A stretch of DNA of 64,000 bases from Onthophagus taurus (Eukaryota; Arthropoda; Insecta; Coleoptera; Scarabaeidae). Of this stretch, positions 23,301 through 33,922 are shown piece by piece (the first letter of the stretch is position 1; every line of letters begins with the position of its first letter). The DNA lies in NCBI RefSeq assembly GCF_036711975.1, contig NC_091967.1, forward strand, positions 30,543,501-30,607,500, written 5' to 3'. Both the position numbers and the translations under genes were made by a program. The notes beneath the pieces are model-generated. The model saw only the letters and a list, made by a program, of their open reading frames with translations. It was not told the origin of the DNA and did not search any database.

Positions 23301-26300
23301 ACTGTATACCATTTCTAATGTATGCCATTTCTACTGTATACCATTTCTAATGTATGCCATTTCTAATGTGTGCCATTTCTAATGTATGCTATTTCTAATG
23401 TATCCTGAACAGTTGAGCGACAATATTCGGAAGAATGCTAATATCATATCCACGACGTTGTCGATTTCTCATGTATGCCGTTTGTAATGTATACTATTTC
23501 TAATGTATGCCATTTCTAATGCATGCCATATCTAATGTATCCGGAGCAGTTGAGCGACAATATTCGGAAGAATGCTAATATCATATCCACGACGTTGTCG
23601 ATTTCTAATGTATGCCATTTCTAATGTATCCTGAGCAGTTGAGCGGCAATATTCGAAAGAATGCTAATATCATATCCACGACGTTGTCGATTTCTAATGT
23701 ACGCTATTTCTACTGTATACCATTTCTAATGTATGCCATTTCTAATGTATGCCATTTCTAATGTATGCTATTTCTAATGTATGCCATTTCTAATGTATCC
23801 TGAGCAGTTGAGCGGCAATAATCGGAGGAACGCTAATTTCATATCCACGCCGTTGTCGATTTCTAATGTATGCCGTTTGTAATGTATACCATTTCTAATG
23901 TATGCCATTTCTAATGTATCCTGAGCAGTTGAGCGGCAATATTCGAAAGAATGCTAATATCATATCCACGATGTTGTCGATTTCTAATGTACGCTGTTTC
24001 TACTGTATACCATTTCTAATGTATACCATTTATAATGTATGCCATTTCTAATGTATGCCATTTGTAATGTATACCATTTCTAATGTATGCCGTTTGTAAT
24101 GTATACCATTTCTAACGTATGCCATTTCTAATGTATCCTGAGCAGTTGAGCGGCAATAATCGGAGGAACGCTAATTTCATATCCACGCCGTTGTCGATTT
24201 CTAATGTATGCCGTTTGTAATGTATACCATTTCTAATGTATGCCATTTGTAATGTATACCATTTCTAATGTATGCCATTTCTAATGTATCCTGAGCAGTT
24301 GAGCGGCAATAATCGGAGGAACGCTAATTTCATATCCACGCCGTTGTCGATTTCTAATGTATGCCGTTTGTAATGTATACCATTTCTAATGTATGCCATT
24401 TCTAATGCATGCCATTTCTAATGTATCCGGAGCAGTTGAGCGACAATATTCGGAAGAATGCTAATATCATATCCACGACGATGTCGATTTTTAATGTACG
24501 CTGTTTCTACTGTATACCATTTCTAATGTATACCATTTATAATGTATGCCATTTCTAATGTATGCCATTTGTAATGTATACCATTTCTAATGTATGCCAT
24601 TTCTAATGTATCCTGAGCAGTTGAGCGGCAATAACCGGAGGAACGCTAATATCATATCCACGCCGTTGTCAATTTCTAATGTATGCCATTTCTAATGTAT
24701 CCTGAGCAGTTGAGCGACAATATTCGGAAGAATGCTAATATCATATCGACGGCGTTGTCGATTTCTAATGTATGCTATTTCTATAGTATGCCATTTATCC
24801 TGAGCAGTTTAGCGACAATATTCGAAGAATGCTAATATCATATCCACGACGTTGTTGATTTCTAATGTATGCCATTTCTACTGTATACCATTTCTAATGT
24901 ATGCCATTTCTAATGTATACCATTTATAATGTATGCCATTTCTAATGTGTGCCATTTCTAATGTATGCTATTTCTACTGTATGCTATTTCTACTGTATAC
25001 TATTTCTAATGTATCCTGAGCAGCTGAGCGACAATATTCGGAAGAATGCTAATATCATATCCACGACGTTGTTGATTTCTAATGTATGCCATTTCTAATG
25101 TATGCCATTTGTAATGTATACCATTTCTAATGTATGCCATTTCTAATGTATGCCATTTCTAATGTATCCTGAGCAGTTGAGCGACAATATTCGGAAGAAT
25201 GCTAATATCATATCGACGGCGTTGTCGATTTCTAATGTATGCTATTTCTATAGAATGCCATTTATCCTGAGCAGTTTAGCGACAATATTCGAAGAATGCT
25301 AATATCATATCCACGACGTTGTTGATTTCTAATGTATGCCATTTCTACTGTATACCATTTCTAATGTATGCCATTTCTAATGTATACCATTTATAATGTA
25401 TGCCATTTCTAATGTGTGCCATTTCTAATGTATGCTATTTCTACTGTATACTATTTCTAATGTATCCTGAGCAGCTGAGCGACAATATTCGGAAGAATGC
25501 TAATATCATATCCACGACGTTGTTGATTTCTAATGTATGCCATTTCTACTGTATACCATTTCTAATGTATGCCATTTCTAATGTATACCATTTATAATGT
25601 ATGCCATTTCTAATGTATGCTATTTCTACTGTATACTATTTCTAATGTATCCTGAGCAGCTGAGCGACAATATTCGGAAGAATGCTAATATCATATCCAC
25701 GACGTTGTTGATTTCTAATGTATGCCATTTCTAATGTATACCATTTATATTGTATACCATTTCTAATGTGTGCCATTTCTAATGTATGCTATTTCTACTG
25801 TATACTATTTCTAATGTATCCTGAGCAGCTGAGCGACAATATTCGGAAGAATGCTAATATCATATCCACGACGTTGTCGATTTCTAATGTACGCTGCTTC
25901 TACTGTATACCATTTCTAATGTATGCCATTTCTAATGTATCCTGAGCAGTTGAGCGACAATATTCGGAAGAATGCTAATATCATATCGACGGCGTTGTCG
26001 ATTTCTAATGTATGCTATTTCTATATTGTGCCATTTATCCTGAGCAGTTTAGCGACAATATTCGAAGAATGCTAATATCATATCCACGACGTTATTGATT
26101 TCTAATGTATGCCATTTCTACTGTATACCATTTCTAATGTATGCCATTTCTACTGTATACCATTTCTAATGTATGCCATTTCTAATGTATGCTATTTCTA
26201 TAATATGCCATTTATCCTGGCCGTTGAGCGACAATATTCGGAAGAATGCTAATATCGTATCCACGACGTTGTTGATTTCTAATGTATGCCATTTCTACTG

Positions 26301-26519
26301 TATACCATTTCTAATGTATGCCATTTCTAATATTTGCCATTTCTAATGTATGCCATTTCTAATGTATGCCATTTCTAATGTATCCTGAGCAGTTGAGTGA
26401 CAATATTCGGAAGAATGCTAGTATCATATCCACGACATTATCGATTTCTAATGTATGCCATTTCTTCTGTATACCATTTCTAATGTATGTCATTTCTAAT
26501 GTGTGCCATTTCTAATGTA
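17309..26519 (+). repeat. Compound satellite, main part
   Basis: About 9.2 kb. By eye there are roughly 55-60 copies of the 61-bp module tcctgagcagttgagcgac...gacgttgtcg, spaced by 2 to about 18 copies of the 16-bp unit atttctaatgtatgcc. The 16-mers come in recurring variants (atttataatgtatacc, atttctactgtatacc, atttgtaatgtatacc). Larger blocks recur too: a variant with ctatagtatgccatttatcc followed by a module lacking one base appears near 22130, 23170, 24750, 25215 and 25990. The 61-bp module can fold: cgacaa near its start pairs with ttgtcg at its end, and an inner attc/gaat hairpin lies between. No transcription unit is supported. Confidence 0.97.
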
Positions 26520-26592
26520 ATGGTGGGAATCCATGTTGCAAGTCATTTCAATAAAATACAAAGTTTACTTCACTCTTGCTTGTAGTATTTTA

Positions 26593-26636
26593 TTTCAAAA
26601 CTAGTTTCGAGAGTGTTCTCTCATCATTAGTTGAAA
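26593..26636 (-). ncRNA. Hammerhead ribozyme copy with G5-to-A core change
   Basis: Same layout as the intact copy at 28052-28095: stem I TTTCAA/TTGAAA, stem II GAGAG/CTCTC, core GAA, two-base-pair stem III. The core reads CTAATGA instead of CTGATGA (base 26628). G5 is invariant in active hammerheads, so this copy should not cleave. It is the copy on the tail side and in the same sense as the element's coding strand. Confidence 0.7.
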
Positions 26637-27018
26637 ACTGTACATGAAATTCCAAAGATTTCTTGTATTAGCACGAAAAATAGCATCAAAATGAATTAAA
26701 GAAAATTGAAAAACATAAAACAAAAATAAAAATATATAAATGGCAAGAACTTACGGTCAAATTTCGAGACTTGAACAGTAAAAGTCGAAGAAAACATATT
26801 ATTCACGAACATATTAAAAACAAACAAAATCAAAACTATTAAAGCCTTATGTAATATTTTCAAAAAATGAAAAACGCATTAAAATAATGTTACACTTTAA
26901 AACAAAGAAGTTACAAACTTAAAATGTAGCGTGGTTGGGAAGAAAAGAGACTGAATCGAATATACAAAATAAGAGAAAGAAAAAGTGGTTTACAATAACC
27001 AGCGGGTCTAAATAGGGA

Positions 27019-27820
27019 CTAATCAATATTGTGACCTGTCTCCAATCTATATTTATAAACATTTGAATTAGTTTGACTTCTATGTTCTCCCAATCTAGTT
27101 TCAAGTTTTCTTCCTGTTTGCCCTATATATAATGAGTCACAAACCGAACAATCAATAGAATAAACTCCACATTCTTTCATAGAATCTCGTTTCTCATGGT
27201 AATTAGAGAGTAAATTAAGAATAGTGTTGTTATTAGAGAAGGCCAAAACAACACCAAATTTTGAAAAAATATGTTTAGCTTCATAAGTAAGGGAATTAAA
27301 AGGAATTGCTTTGTAAACATGATCAGTATCGTCTCTTGTGAAAAGGGGGTCTCTCTGTTGTATAATCCTATTGTATAATTGATTTAAAATTTTTAAAGGA
27401 AAGTTGTTTTGTGTACCAAGTTTCTGTATATAATTAAATTCTGCAATTTTATTTTCCTCATTTAAGGAGTAATTCAGAGTTCTATTTATTAAAAATCTAA
27501 AGTTTGCCAATTTATGTGAATCGGGATGAAAAGAGTCAAAGGGTATTGTGGTTGGAATGGCAGTAGGTTTTCTGTATATATTAATATCAACGGAATTGTT
27601 CGCAGTTATTTTCAGGGTCAAATCCAAAAAATTCAGTTTTCTGTTTTCTTATTTTTCTAATGCAAAATTTTAATTTTGTATGCAAATTATACAAAAATTG
27701 ATTAAGAAAATTATTTAAAGAATCTGATTCACCCTCCCAAACACAAAAGACTTCATCTACATACCTTACCCACTTAAAAACGTTTAAGCGTTTAACGCAT
27801 GATTTTAATGCGTTTTTCAT
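27019..27820 (-). pseudogene. PLE reverse transcriptase (3' part) and GIY-YIG endonuclease
   Basis: 27587-27820 holds the RT palm end: the polymerase box appears as YVDEVF, with the second catalytic Asp replaced by Glu. 27019-27627 continues in another frame with the linker typical of these elements (NIYRKPT, LANFRFLINRTL) and a GIY-YIG domain: CGVYSIDCSVCDSLYIGQTG, then the helix with RLGEHRSQ. GIY-YIG nicks the target for primed reverse transcription. A frameshift near 27600-27627 separates the two. RT fingers and N-terminus are missing, replaced by the inverted terminal repeat. Confidence 0.88.
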
Positions 27821-28051
27821 TTTTTGAAAATATTACATAAAGTTTTAATAGTTTTGATTTTGTTTGTTTTTAATATGTTCGTGAATAATATGATGTTTTC
27901 CTCGACTTTTACTGTTCAAGTCTCGAAATTTGACCGTAAGTTTTTGCCATTTATATATTTTTATTTTTGTTTTATATCTTTCAATTCTCTTTAATTCATT
28001 TTGATGCTATTTTTTGTGGTAATACAAGAAATCTTTGTAATTTCATGTAGT

Positions 28052-28095
28052 TTTCAACTGATGATGAGAGAACACTCTCGAAACTAGTTTTGAAA
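28052..28095 (+). ncRNA. Type I hammerhead ribozyme, apparently intact
   Basis: Plus strand: stem I TTTCAA (28052-28057) pairs perfectly with TTGAAA (28090-28095), core CTGATGA (28058-28064), one extra T, stem II GAGAG-aaca-CTCTC, core GAA (28080-28082), stem III AC-ta-GT, cleavage triplet GTT, predicted cut after 28089. All core bases are present. It lies in the right inverted repeat, antisense to the element's reading frame and facing out of the element. Confidence 0.8.
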
Positions 28096-28138
28096 TAAAA
28101 CACTACAAGCAAGAGTGAAGTAAACTTTTTATTTTATT

Positions 28139-28280
28139 TCTAATGTATCCTGAGCAGTTGAGCGACAATATTCGGAAGAATGCTAATATCATATCCACGA
28201 CGTTGTCGATTTCTAATGTATGCAATTTCTAATGTATCCTGAGCAGTTACGCGACAATATTCGGAAGAATTATTTCGATT
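28139..28280 (+). repeat. Compound satellite, right end
   Basis: The array resumes after the Penelope-like insertion with two 61-bp modules (near 28148 and 28235), the second diverging after gaagaat at about 28278. This marks the right boundary of the satellite. Confidence 0.9.
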
Positions 28281-28506
28281 CACATTTTGATTTTTTGTGT
28301 GTCACTTACTATTTTTGTTTCACTATCTCGAGAAGGGTTCTCTAGGATTTCTCCCCTACTTTAGTTTAGTGCGGAACGTTTTCAAAGGTCCGAGTTTGAA
28401 ACAATTGTTTAGGTTAAGAGCGCTCGAAGCAAAGGGTTTAAAATCTCAGACGGAAGAAAAGACCAGGCAGTTCGATATTAGTTTTTAGAGTTCGGTCAAG
28501 AGTTGG
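28281..28506. other. No gene recognised
   Basis: Single-copy-looking sequence between the satellite and the next Penelope-like insertion. A plus-strand 63-codon frame (28297-28488) shows no recognised motif. Confidence 0.4.
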
Positions 28507-28614
28507 AATTCCTAGAGTGGATGAAAGCAAGCGTTTACACTAGAGCATCTTAAGTATTATTAAATTAAATAAAAGTTAGGTTGCTTAGATGAATTATATT
28601 ATTTTGTGAAATCG

Positions 28615-28663
28615 GTGCTATACAACGAGGTGTATTTCGATTATGAAATCGCCCTCAGCCACG
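28615..28663 (-). ncRNA. Degenerate hammerhead ribozyme
   Basis: Minus strand: core CTGAGGG (A9 changed to G at 28652), one extra C, stem II GATT-tcat-AATC, core GAA, a longer stem III ATAC/GTAT with an 8-base loop, and triplet TA with A17. The base next to the core on the stem I side no longer pairs, whereas the partner repeat at 29510-29530 keeps both the correct A9 and the pairing base but has lost the rest. Layout is convincing; activity is unlikely. Confidence 0.55.
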
Positions 28664-29049
28664 ACTGCAACCGTGGCTGAGGGCAATCAAGGTGTCAATA
28701 ATTTATCGTGAAGGTATATTAAAAGGCAAAATTCCAAAGGAATTAGTCCTTTATAACTATATGATCATTTATCTTATCTAGTATTCTTAACTTCTTTATA
28801 AAAGAGGAAAGAGAGATTATACAAAATTAAAATGAGAGGTAGGTTATACCTGTTCCATTTAACGTGGTCTTCAAGAAATTAACCAACAGAAATGTTTACT
28901 GAATCCAAGGATATTTATTTGAATATATATTTAGGATAATTATTAGGATATTTATTTATTTGAAAAGGGAAACCCTAGAAATTAATTTAATTTTTTATAT
29001 ATTTTAAGAAATGTTAAAATATGTTGTTAAAAAATCCGGTGATGTCATT

Positions 29050-29490
29050 CAATAGTGGCTTTTTAGTATTTTCCTTATTGGAATGTATAAAGAACTCTTC
29101 AGATAGGTCAAGTTCCATGGGTTTGTTGACTTGTTTTAGTAATCTTATGTTTTTAATATATGTCTGCAGAGTGCTCGTGTTCTTTCAGGTGTTTGCAGAA
29201 AACGGAGAAATCCTTAGTAAGATGTTCTCGTGCTCGGACTCTCAGATTCCTGTCCGTCTGACCTATATAGATCCACCCACAATCTTTACAAGACAACTCA
29301 TGCACTCCGCTTAATTCTAAAAAATTAAATCTCGGTTTATTATACATAAGTTGACCTGAGACTTTTTTGCCTGATTTCAACGCAGGCGTTATGTTGTATT
29401 TTTTCAAATTGTTCTTGAATTTATGTTCTAGTAATGGATTTTATGGTATGGTCAGATATTGAGTTTTGAACTTTACGTTGGGGTATATAA
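29050..29490 (-). pseudogene. PLE GIY-YIG endonuclease fragment
   Basis: The open core 29153-29407 contains SGVHELSCKDCGWIYIGQTD and RVRAREHL, the GIY-YIG motif and its catalytic Arg/Glu helix. Upstream (to about 29490) another frame gives the linker before the endonuclease, and downstream (to about 29050) a plausible C-terminal tail. The whole RT domain is absent, so the element was deleted internally or copied from a deleted template. Confidence 0.8.
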
Positions 29491-29605
29491 GTTAATTCAA
29501 GTTTTTCGGTTGCAGTCGTGCCTGAGGACGATTTTACTGATTTCACGAAATAACATAATTAATAGAAACAACCTGACGTTTATTTAATTTAATTCCTAGA
29601 GTGGA

Positions 29606-30259
29606 GTTCAGGGAAAGGGTTCGGTGGAAGAAGAGTACTGAGACTCTAGGTCAAGAGAAGCCCGTTAAAATTGAGATTTAAAACCCTTTGTATGTACTTT
29701 TAATTACCGATTGTACTAATACGTTCTATTTACTCTTACGTTCTATTTATTTGGTATGTGTTATTTGTATTTGTGTGATATTATTGACAATTAAATTAAT
29801 GATTAATAATCAATTTTTTCATTTTATATTTATTTTGCAAAATTTAATGCACGTGCTAATTACAATTTGTTGAGTACGCATTGCACTCTGGGTGTGCAAT
29901 GCGTAATGTAAGAGCCACTCTGTTAATAAAACTAATAAATGAACAATTCGTTTTTTCTTTCTACCATCCAATGTTATAGAAAGGAGTAAATTTTCCTCTT
30001 CTTTTTGTTTCCGTGCGCGAAGTAACCACAATTCAATATAATAAATTTACATTCAGTAAATCTATTTATCAATTAGTTTTAGCCCAATTTAACGCAAAAT
30101 TAAAGTAAATCAAAGCACCAACTGTTTACAAACATGCGATATTTATCAATAGCATAGTTTGTAAGGCGTTATGGCCTATCCATACAGAAGCGAAGCGAGC
30201 GACGTTGCGAAATCGTTCGTCGAAACAAAAGACCATGAAGGAAAACGTCAAGGTTAGTA
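29606..30259. other. No gene recognised
   Basis: A+T-rich. A short G+C-richer stretch lies at 30170-30250. The plus and minus frames of 60-70 codons here have no recognised motif. Confidence 0.4.
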
Positions 30260-30667
30260 TATAAGAGGTTGTCTAAGTTTATACGCATCCATACTGCGCA
30301 TTACGTCAATGGCGACAAATAATACCAGGAAATAATTCAAATTACTAAAACTTTCATTACTTAACTTAATTAACGTTTTACTTTAATATATTTAGTGTAG
30401 TATCTAATTAACTGCAGTAGTAAAACAGAAAATAATTCAACTTAATTTTTAATATAAATTCACTTATCATAAAATAATTGAAGAAAACTAAAGTAGTAAT
30501 AGATTTATGTTATACTAAAGAAGACACTTAAACTGTCACGAAACATGACATTGAGGGTGCGCGCGCAATCCGTCGCCGCTTACGTCGCTAAACACTTCCG
30601 CTCTTGCCTATCGCCCACAAACTAAAATCAAAGTATTGCAGTATAGGAACCTAGACAACCTCTTATA
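30260..30667. mobile_element. MITE, about 408 bp, with TIRs
   Basis: The ends are inverted: tataagaggttgtcta at 30260-30275 matches the reverse complement of tagacaacctcttata at 30652-30667, and partial pairing continues inward for about 10 bp. Flanking TA dinucleotides fit a Tc1/mariner-type TA duplication, but the superfamily is not certain. No coding capacity. Confidence 0.6.
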
Positions 30668-31684
30668 CAGGTGTCTCACGTAACTTTTCTAGGTTCCACT
30701 ATTCGTATAGTTTTTTTTTAAATTTTGGTAGCCTTGGTTGAAGTTCCCTGATCATTGGGAACCATATATATACTATCTCCTATATCGCTAACTCCCTATC
30801 TAAGCAATGAGTGGCGAGCGTTTCCATCAAAAGCAGACGGAATGATATATGTTTTGTCTTTGTCGTGCCCCCATGTCGCGAAGGCGCTTGCGCGAATCGT
30901 AAATTTTAAAGAGTTTGAAGTGTTTCGCGCGTATTTTATGCAGCTTTGAAATGTAATTATTGTAGATAATTGACTTTAATTATAAATTATCGTAGATGCA
31001 TCAAATAAATTAGAATATATTATGTACTTTTGTGTGAAATTGACATTGAATATTGCTTTAAATATCAACTTTATGTAGGTTGTTCATTAAACATTATGTT
31101 CTTTAAAATTAAATTAATACATATATACATAGTAATTATTAAAAATGTGTACTAAAATATAGTTATTAATTTTTAACATAATTTGTGAGCTCACGCCCTC
31201 TAATAAAGTTGTTACATTAATTAAAGATATAAAATATGTACTTAGGGTACTTACTATTTAATGTACATAATATTCTATATTCTATCATAAAATTTTCATC
31301 ATATCGATGTAATTATTAATTAAATTTTTAAGAAAAATGTTTCAAGAAAAGGAGGGCTTTGAATTCTTTTTTATTACACTGAGATCTTTCCTTCTACCTG
31401 CTCAACTAATTTTTATGCCCCAAAAATATCTCCCCTACTCTTTTTCTTTTTTATTTTACTTTTAACAAATTTTCTTCACTTTCTTAACAAATAATAATTA
31501 CATTTTAAATTGCTTAGTCCTAAAATATGTTAATAATTATGGTATTATAAACATGAAACCTATAATATACATAACTAAATATTTAGATTTTAGGTTATGT
31601 TTATGTCAAACATTTATTTGGTGATTTATAAACATCAAGGTCATCAGCTGCTATTAATTTTTAATTCACAGTCCAATAAGATAA

Positions 31685-32050
31685 AAGCGTATTCACCACC
31701 TCCCCCACCCCGACCGGCGCACTTACAATATTTAGACAAATAAATATATGAATCGATATATTTCTATTTCCTCCATCTAATTATGCAATAATTTTAAATT
31801 TCTCCACTTTAGTTTACGAAGAAAACAAAAAATAAAAAATTAACTTTTTGCAAATGTCAGACGTTGATACCTCCGTTAATACTGCAAATTCCCGTGTGAT
31901 CTTTACACCAATAATTTCCTCCAGTGTTTCTTAAATTTCCTCCGTCGTTATTTTAACAAAATATGCATTAAATTTTTTGTAAACAATATCTTGTTATGTG
32001 CAGATGCCTGGACTTTGTACGCATGCGCAGAATACATTTGCGCGTGTTAT
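31685..32050 (+). repeat. Long internal inverted repeat, left arm
   Basis: Pairs in inverse orientation with 33450-33795. It starts around attcaccacctccccc and ends near gtacgcatgcgcag, with high identity over most of its length and a few small gaps. It is part of the 30763-33914 transposon. Confidence 0.85.
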
Positions 32051-32699
32051 TCTAAATGGCATGAAATGTAAAAATAGTTACCGTTAATAAATTTGACTGG
32101 TCTATTTCTTATTGTTTTAGAATAAAGCTAAAAATAAACTTTTTCTTTGGGTCGTCAAAAAAATTAAATTTACAGTTTCGTGTAAATTACGGTACTATAA
32201 CAAAATCAAACAAAATATATTTTTGCAATCCAAAGCAATGCAATCCATTAAATATTTCTGTATTAACAGTTGGTGTAATAAACATAATTATTTGTTTTTA
32301 AATACCAGAAGTTAACTTCTTATTTAATTGTTAACTTTTTAGATTTACCTACCGCTCCGTAATTTACAGGAAGCTGTAAATTTCATTTCTTCGACGACAC
32401 TAGATTTCGGCGGCGTTTAGAAATTTTAAAATAAATACTCCTATATCCATGAATGTATGTAGTGTAATAATGTTCAACTATTGTATAAAAATCATTATTA
32501 ACGTAATATAAATTTAACAAACTAAATTGTAAACTAAATAACACAAAGAGAAGAAATAATAAACATGGGTATGACAGTAAATGAATAATAAATATTTTAT
32601 GAATAATATAATACAAATAGAAATAAACTTTAAACTATATTGCATTATAAAAAATTGCACTGATAATTATTTCCTCTTTTACTGGTAGTCTACAAGAGG

Positions 32700-33300
32700 T
32701 TCCAATTAAATCATTTTTCATCGTCCAAATCCCATCGCATTACGGCATAAGGCAATGTAGTGGCTTATTCCACCTTCAATTATTGAGGGCTCACATTTGA
32801 TAATGCCACTCAAAACTAAATTCTTTTTATTTACTTTGACGTATTCTGGAATGTCTTCTATTCTTGTGCAGAATCTTGATGTATCCATATTTAAGGTCTT
32901 CGCAGCTTGAATTTTTGTATGCATCCTCAGTGTCAATCCACAGATATGCCCCCAACAGGTAATTTCTAGTTGAATTATTTCCACATTTATGACATGAGTA
33001 TATTTCTGTTCGTAAATAATTATTAATTGACTCTACAAGGTTTGAATAATTGTAATTCCATACAATACTTAAATTTGGAATAGAAATTGCAATTTTATGA
33101 AATACTTGATGTTCTTGACATTTCAAGCACGAATATTGTTCTTTAATATATCCATAAACCTCCATTAGTTCTATGAACAAGAATGTTATGTTCGTGTTGC
33201 AGTCAATAGTATTACTTTCTATTTGAAAAACAGATTTTAATGTATAGCCACGGTTCAAATATAAGCTATTGTTCACGCCATTCCTACAATACTGTTGCAA
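32700..33300 (-). pseudogene. Ubiquitin-specific protease-like (C19/UCH) gene inside a transposon
   Basis: Two overlapping frames (32827-33300 and 32718-32984) read as the C-terminal two thirds of a UCH-type fold. First come two Cys pairs spaced as in the USP zinc finger (YSCLKCQEH near residue 57 and YSCHKCGNN near 100). After a frame change near 32900 come the late strands and the His box (IPEYVKVNKKNLVLSG, then ISHYIALCR), and in a third frame at 32700-32718 WDLDDE, like the terminal W..DDE of the family. The catalytic Cys box should lie upstream near 33330-33400, but only a stop-containing, poorly matching stretch is there. The call is by motif order only. It could be a captured host gene or cargo of this transposon family. 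Confidence 0.5.
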
Positions 33301-33449
33301 AAATGATGAATAGCATAACCGCTGTAGAGCTAGGGATTGGGTTTTTCATCGGCGAAAGAGAACTAGTTACCACACTTAATAAGTCTGTAAAATCGGTAAA
33401 CCTGCCATTTACCGCCTTTTAGAATAACCCGCGTAGACGTATTCCGTGC

Positions 33450-33795
33450 ATGCGCACAACGTCTAAGGATCTGCATACATACAACAAGATATTGTATACA
33501 AAAAATTTAATGCATCTTTTGTTAAAAAAACGATGGAGCAAATTTAAGAAACACTGGAGGAAATTATTGGTGTAAAGATCACACGGGAATTTGCAGTATT
33601 AACGGAGGTATCAACGTCTGAAATTTGCAAAAAGTTAATTTTTTATTTTTTGTTTTCTTCGTAAACTAAAGTGGAGAAATTTAAAATTATTGCATAATTA
33701 GATGGAGGAAATAGAAATACATCGATTCATATATTTATTTGTCTAAATATTGTAAGTTCGCCGGTCGGGGTGGGGGAGGTGTATTCACCACGTGT
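33450..33795 (-). repeat. Long internal inverted repeat, right arm
   Basis: Inverse partner of 31685-32050. The two arms would let the internal 1.4 kb, which includes the protease-like gene, loop out in a hairpin. Confidence 0.85.
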
Positions 33796-33922
33796 TCACG
33801 CATATCTCTTGAGTAGACGGGGGCACGACAGAGACAGATATATATATATCTGCACTCTAGTGTTTACACTCTTTTGCTGCCTTAGTCAGCGATATAGGAG
33901 ATAGTATATATATGTTGGGAAC

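Larger units (their letters stand above)
26520..28138 (-). mobile_element. Penelope-like element with hammerhead-bearing inverted repeats, inserted in the satellite
   Basis: Target duplication tctaatgta (26511-26519 and 28139-28147), a unique tail of about 29 bp (26520-26548), then inverted repeats of roughly 340 bp (26549-26890 and 27795-28138) around a partial RT and a GIY-YIG endonuclease. Both repeats carry a hammerhead: intact on the right, mutated on the left. The 5' half of the RT is absent, so this copy cannot move alone. Confidence 0.9.
28522..29590 (-). mobile_element. Penelope-like element, RT deleted, with 15-bp target duplication
   Basis: Flanked by a perfect 15-bp direct repeat, aattcctagagtgga (28507-28521 and 29591-29605). 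A unique tail of about 40 bp (28522-28561) precedes the left inverted repeat (28562-28700), which matches the right one (29497-29590) in reverse. The interior codes only for a GIY-YIG domain and flanks. The right repeat lacks about 28 bp that hold the 3' half of the hammerhead; the left copy keeps the whole layout with a core mutation. Confidence 0.85.
30763..33914 (-). mobile_element. DNA transposon with 8-bp target duplication and a protease-like gene
   Basis: The ends are catatatatactatctcc (30763 on) and its inverse at the right (to 33914), bounded by direct 8-bp repeats ttgggaac (30755-30762 and 33915-33922). The terminal match continues about 27 bp and again around gtcgtgccccc. A second, much longer inverted repeat, about 350 bp, lies inside (31685-32050 and 33450-33795). 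On the left an 800-bp stretch separates the two inverted blocks. An 8-bp duplication with CA...TG ends suits hAT or P superfamilies. No transposase is visible, so the element is non-autonomous; its only recognisable gene is ubiquitin-protease-like. Confidence 0.7.

Noticed and set aside
18315..25945. Many similar 60-95-codon plus-strand frames in the satellite, rich in Asn-Val, Cys and Tyr
   Set aside because: They arise because the 16-bp unit and the 61-bp module happen to lack stops in certain phases. The same peptide words recur with each module, there is no consistent start or end, and the array is tandem repeat.
11961..28280. Possible CRISPR-like array
   Set aside because: Repeats are contiguous and spacers are copies of the 16-bp unit, not unique sequences. 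It is a eukaryotic satellite.
33330..33420. USP Cys box upstream of the protease-like gene
   Set aside because: The stretch KCGN, stop, FSFAD is only loosely similar to the NxGNxC box and contains stops; not claimed.
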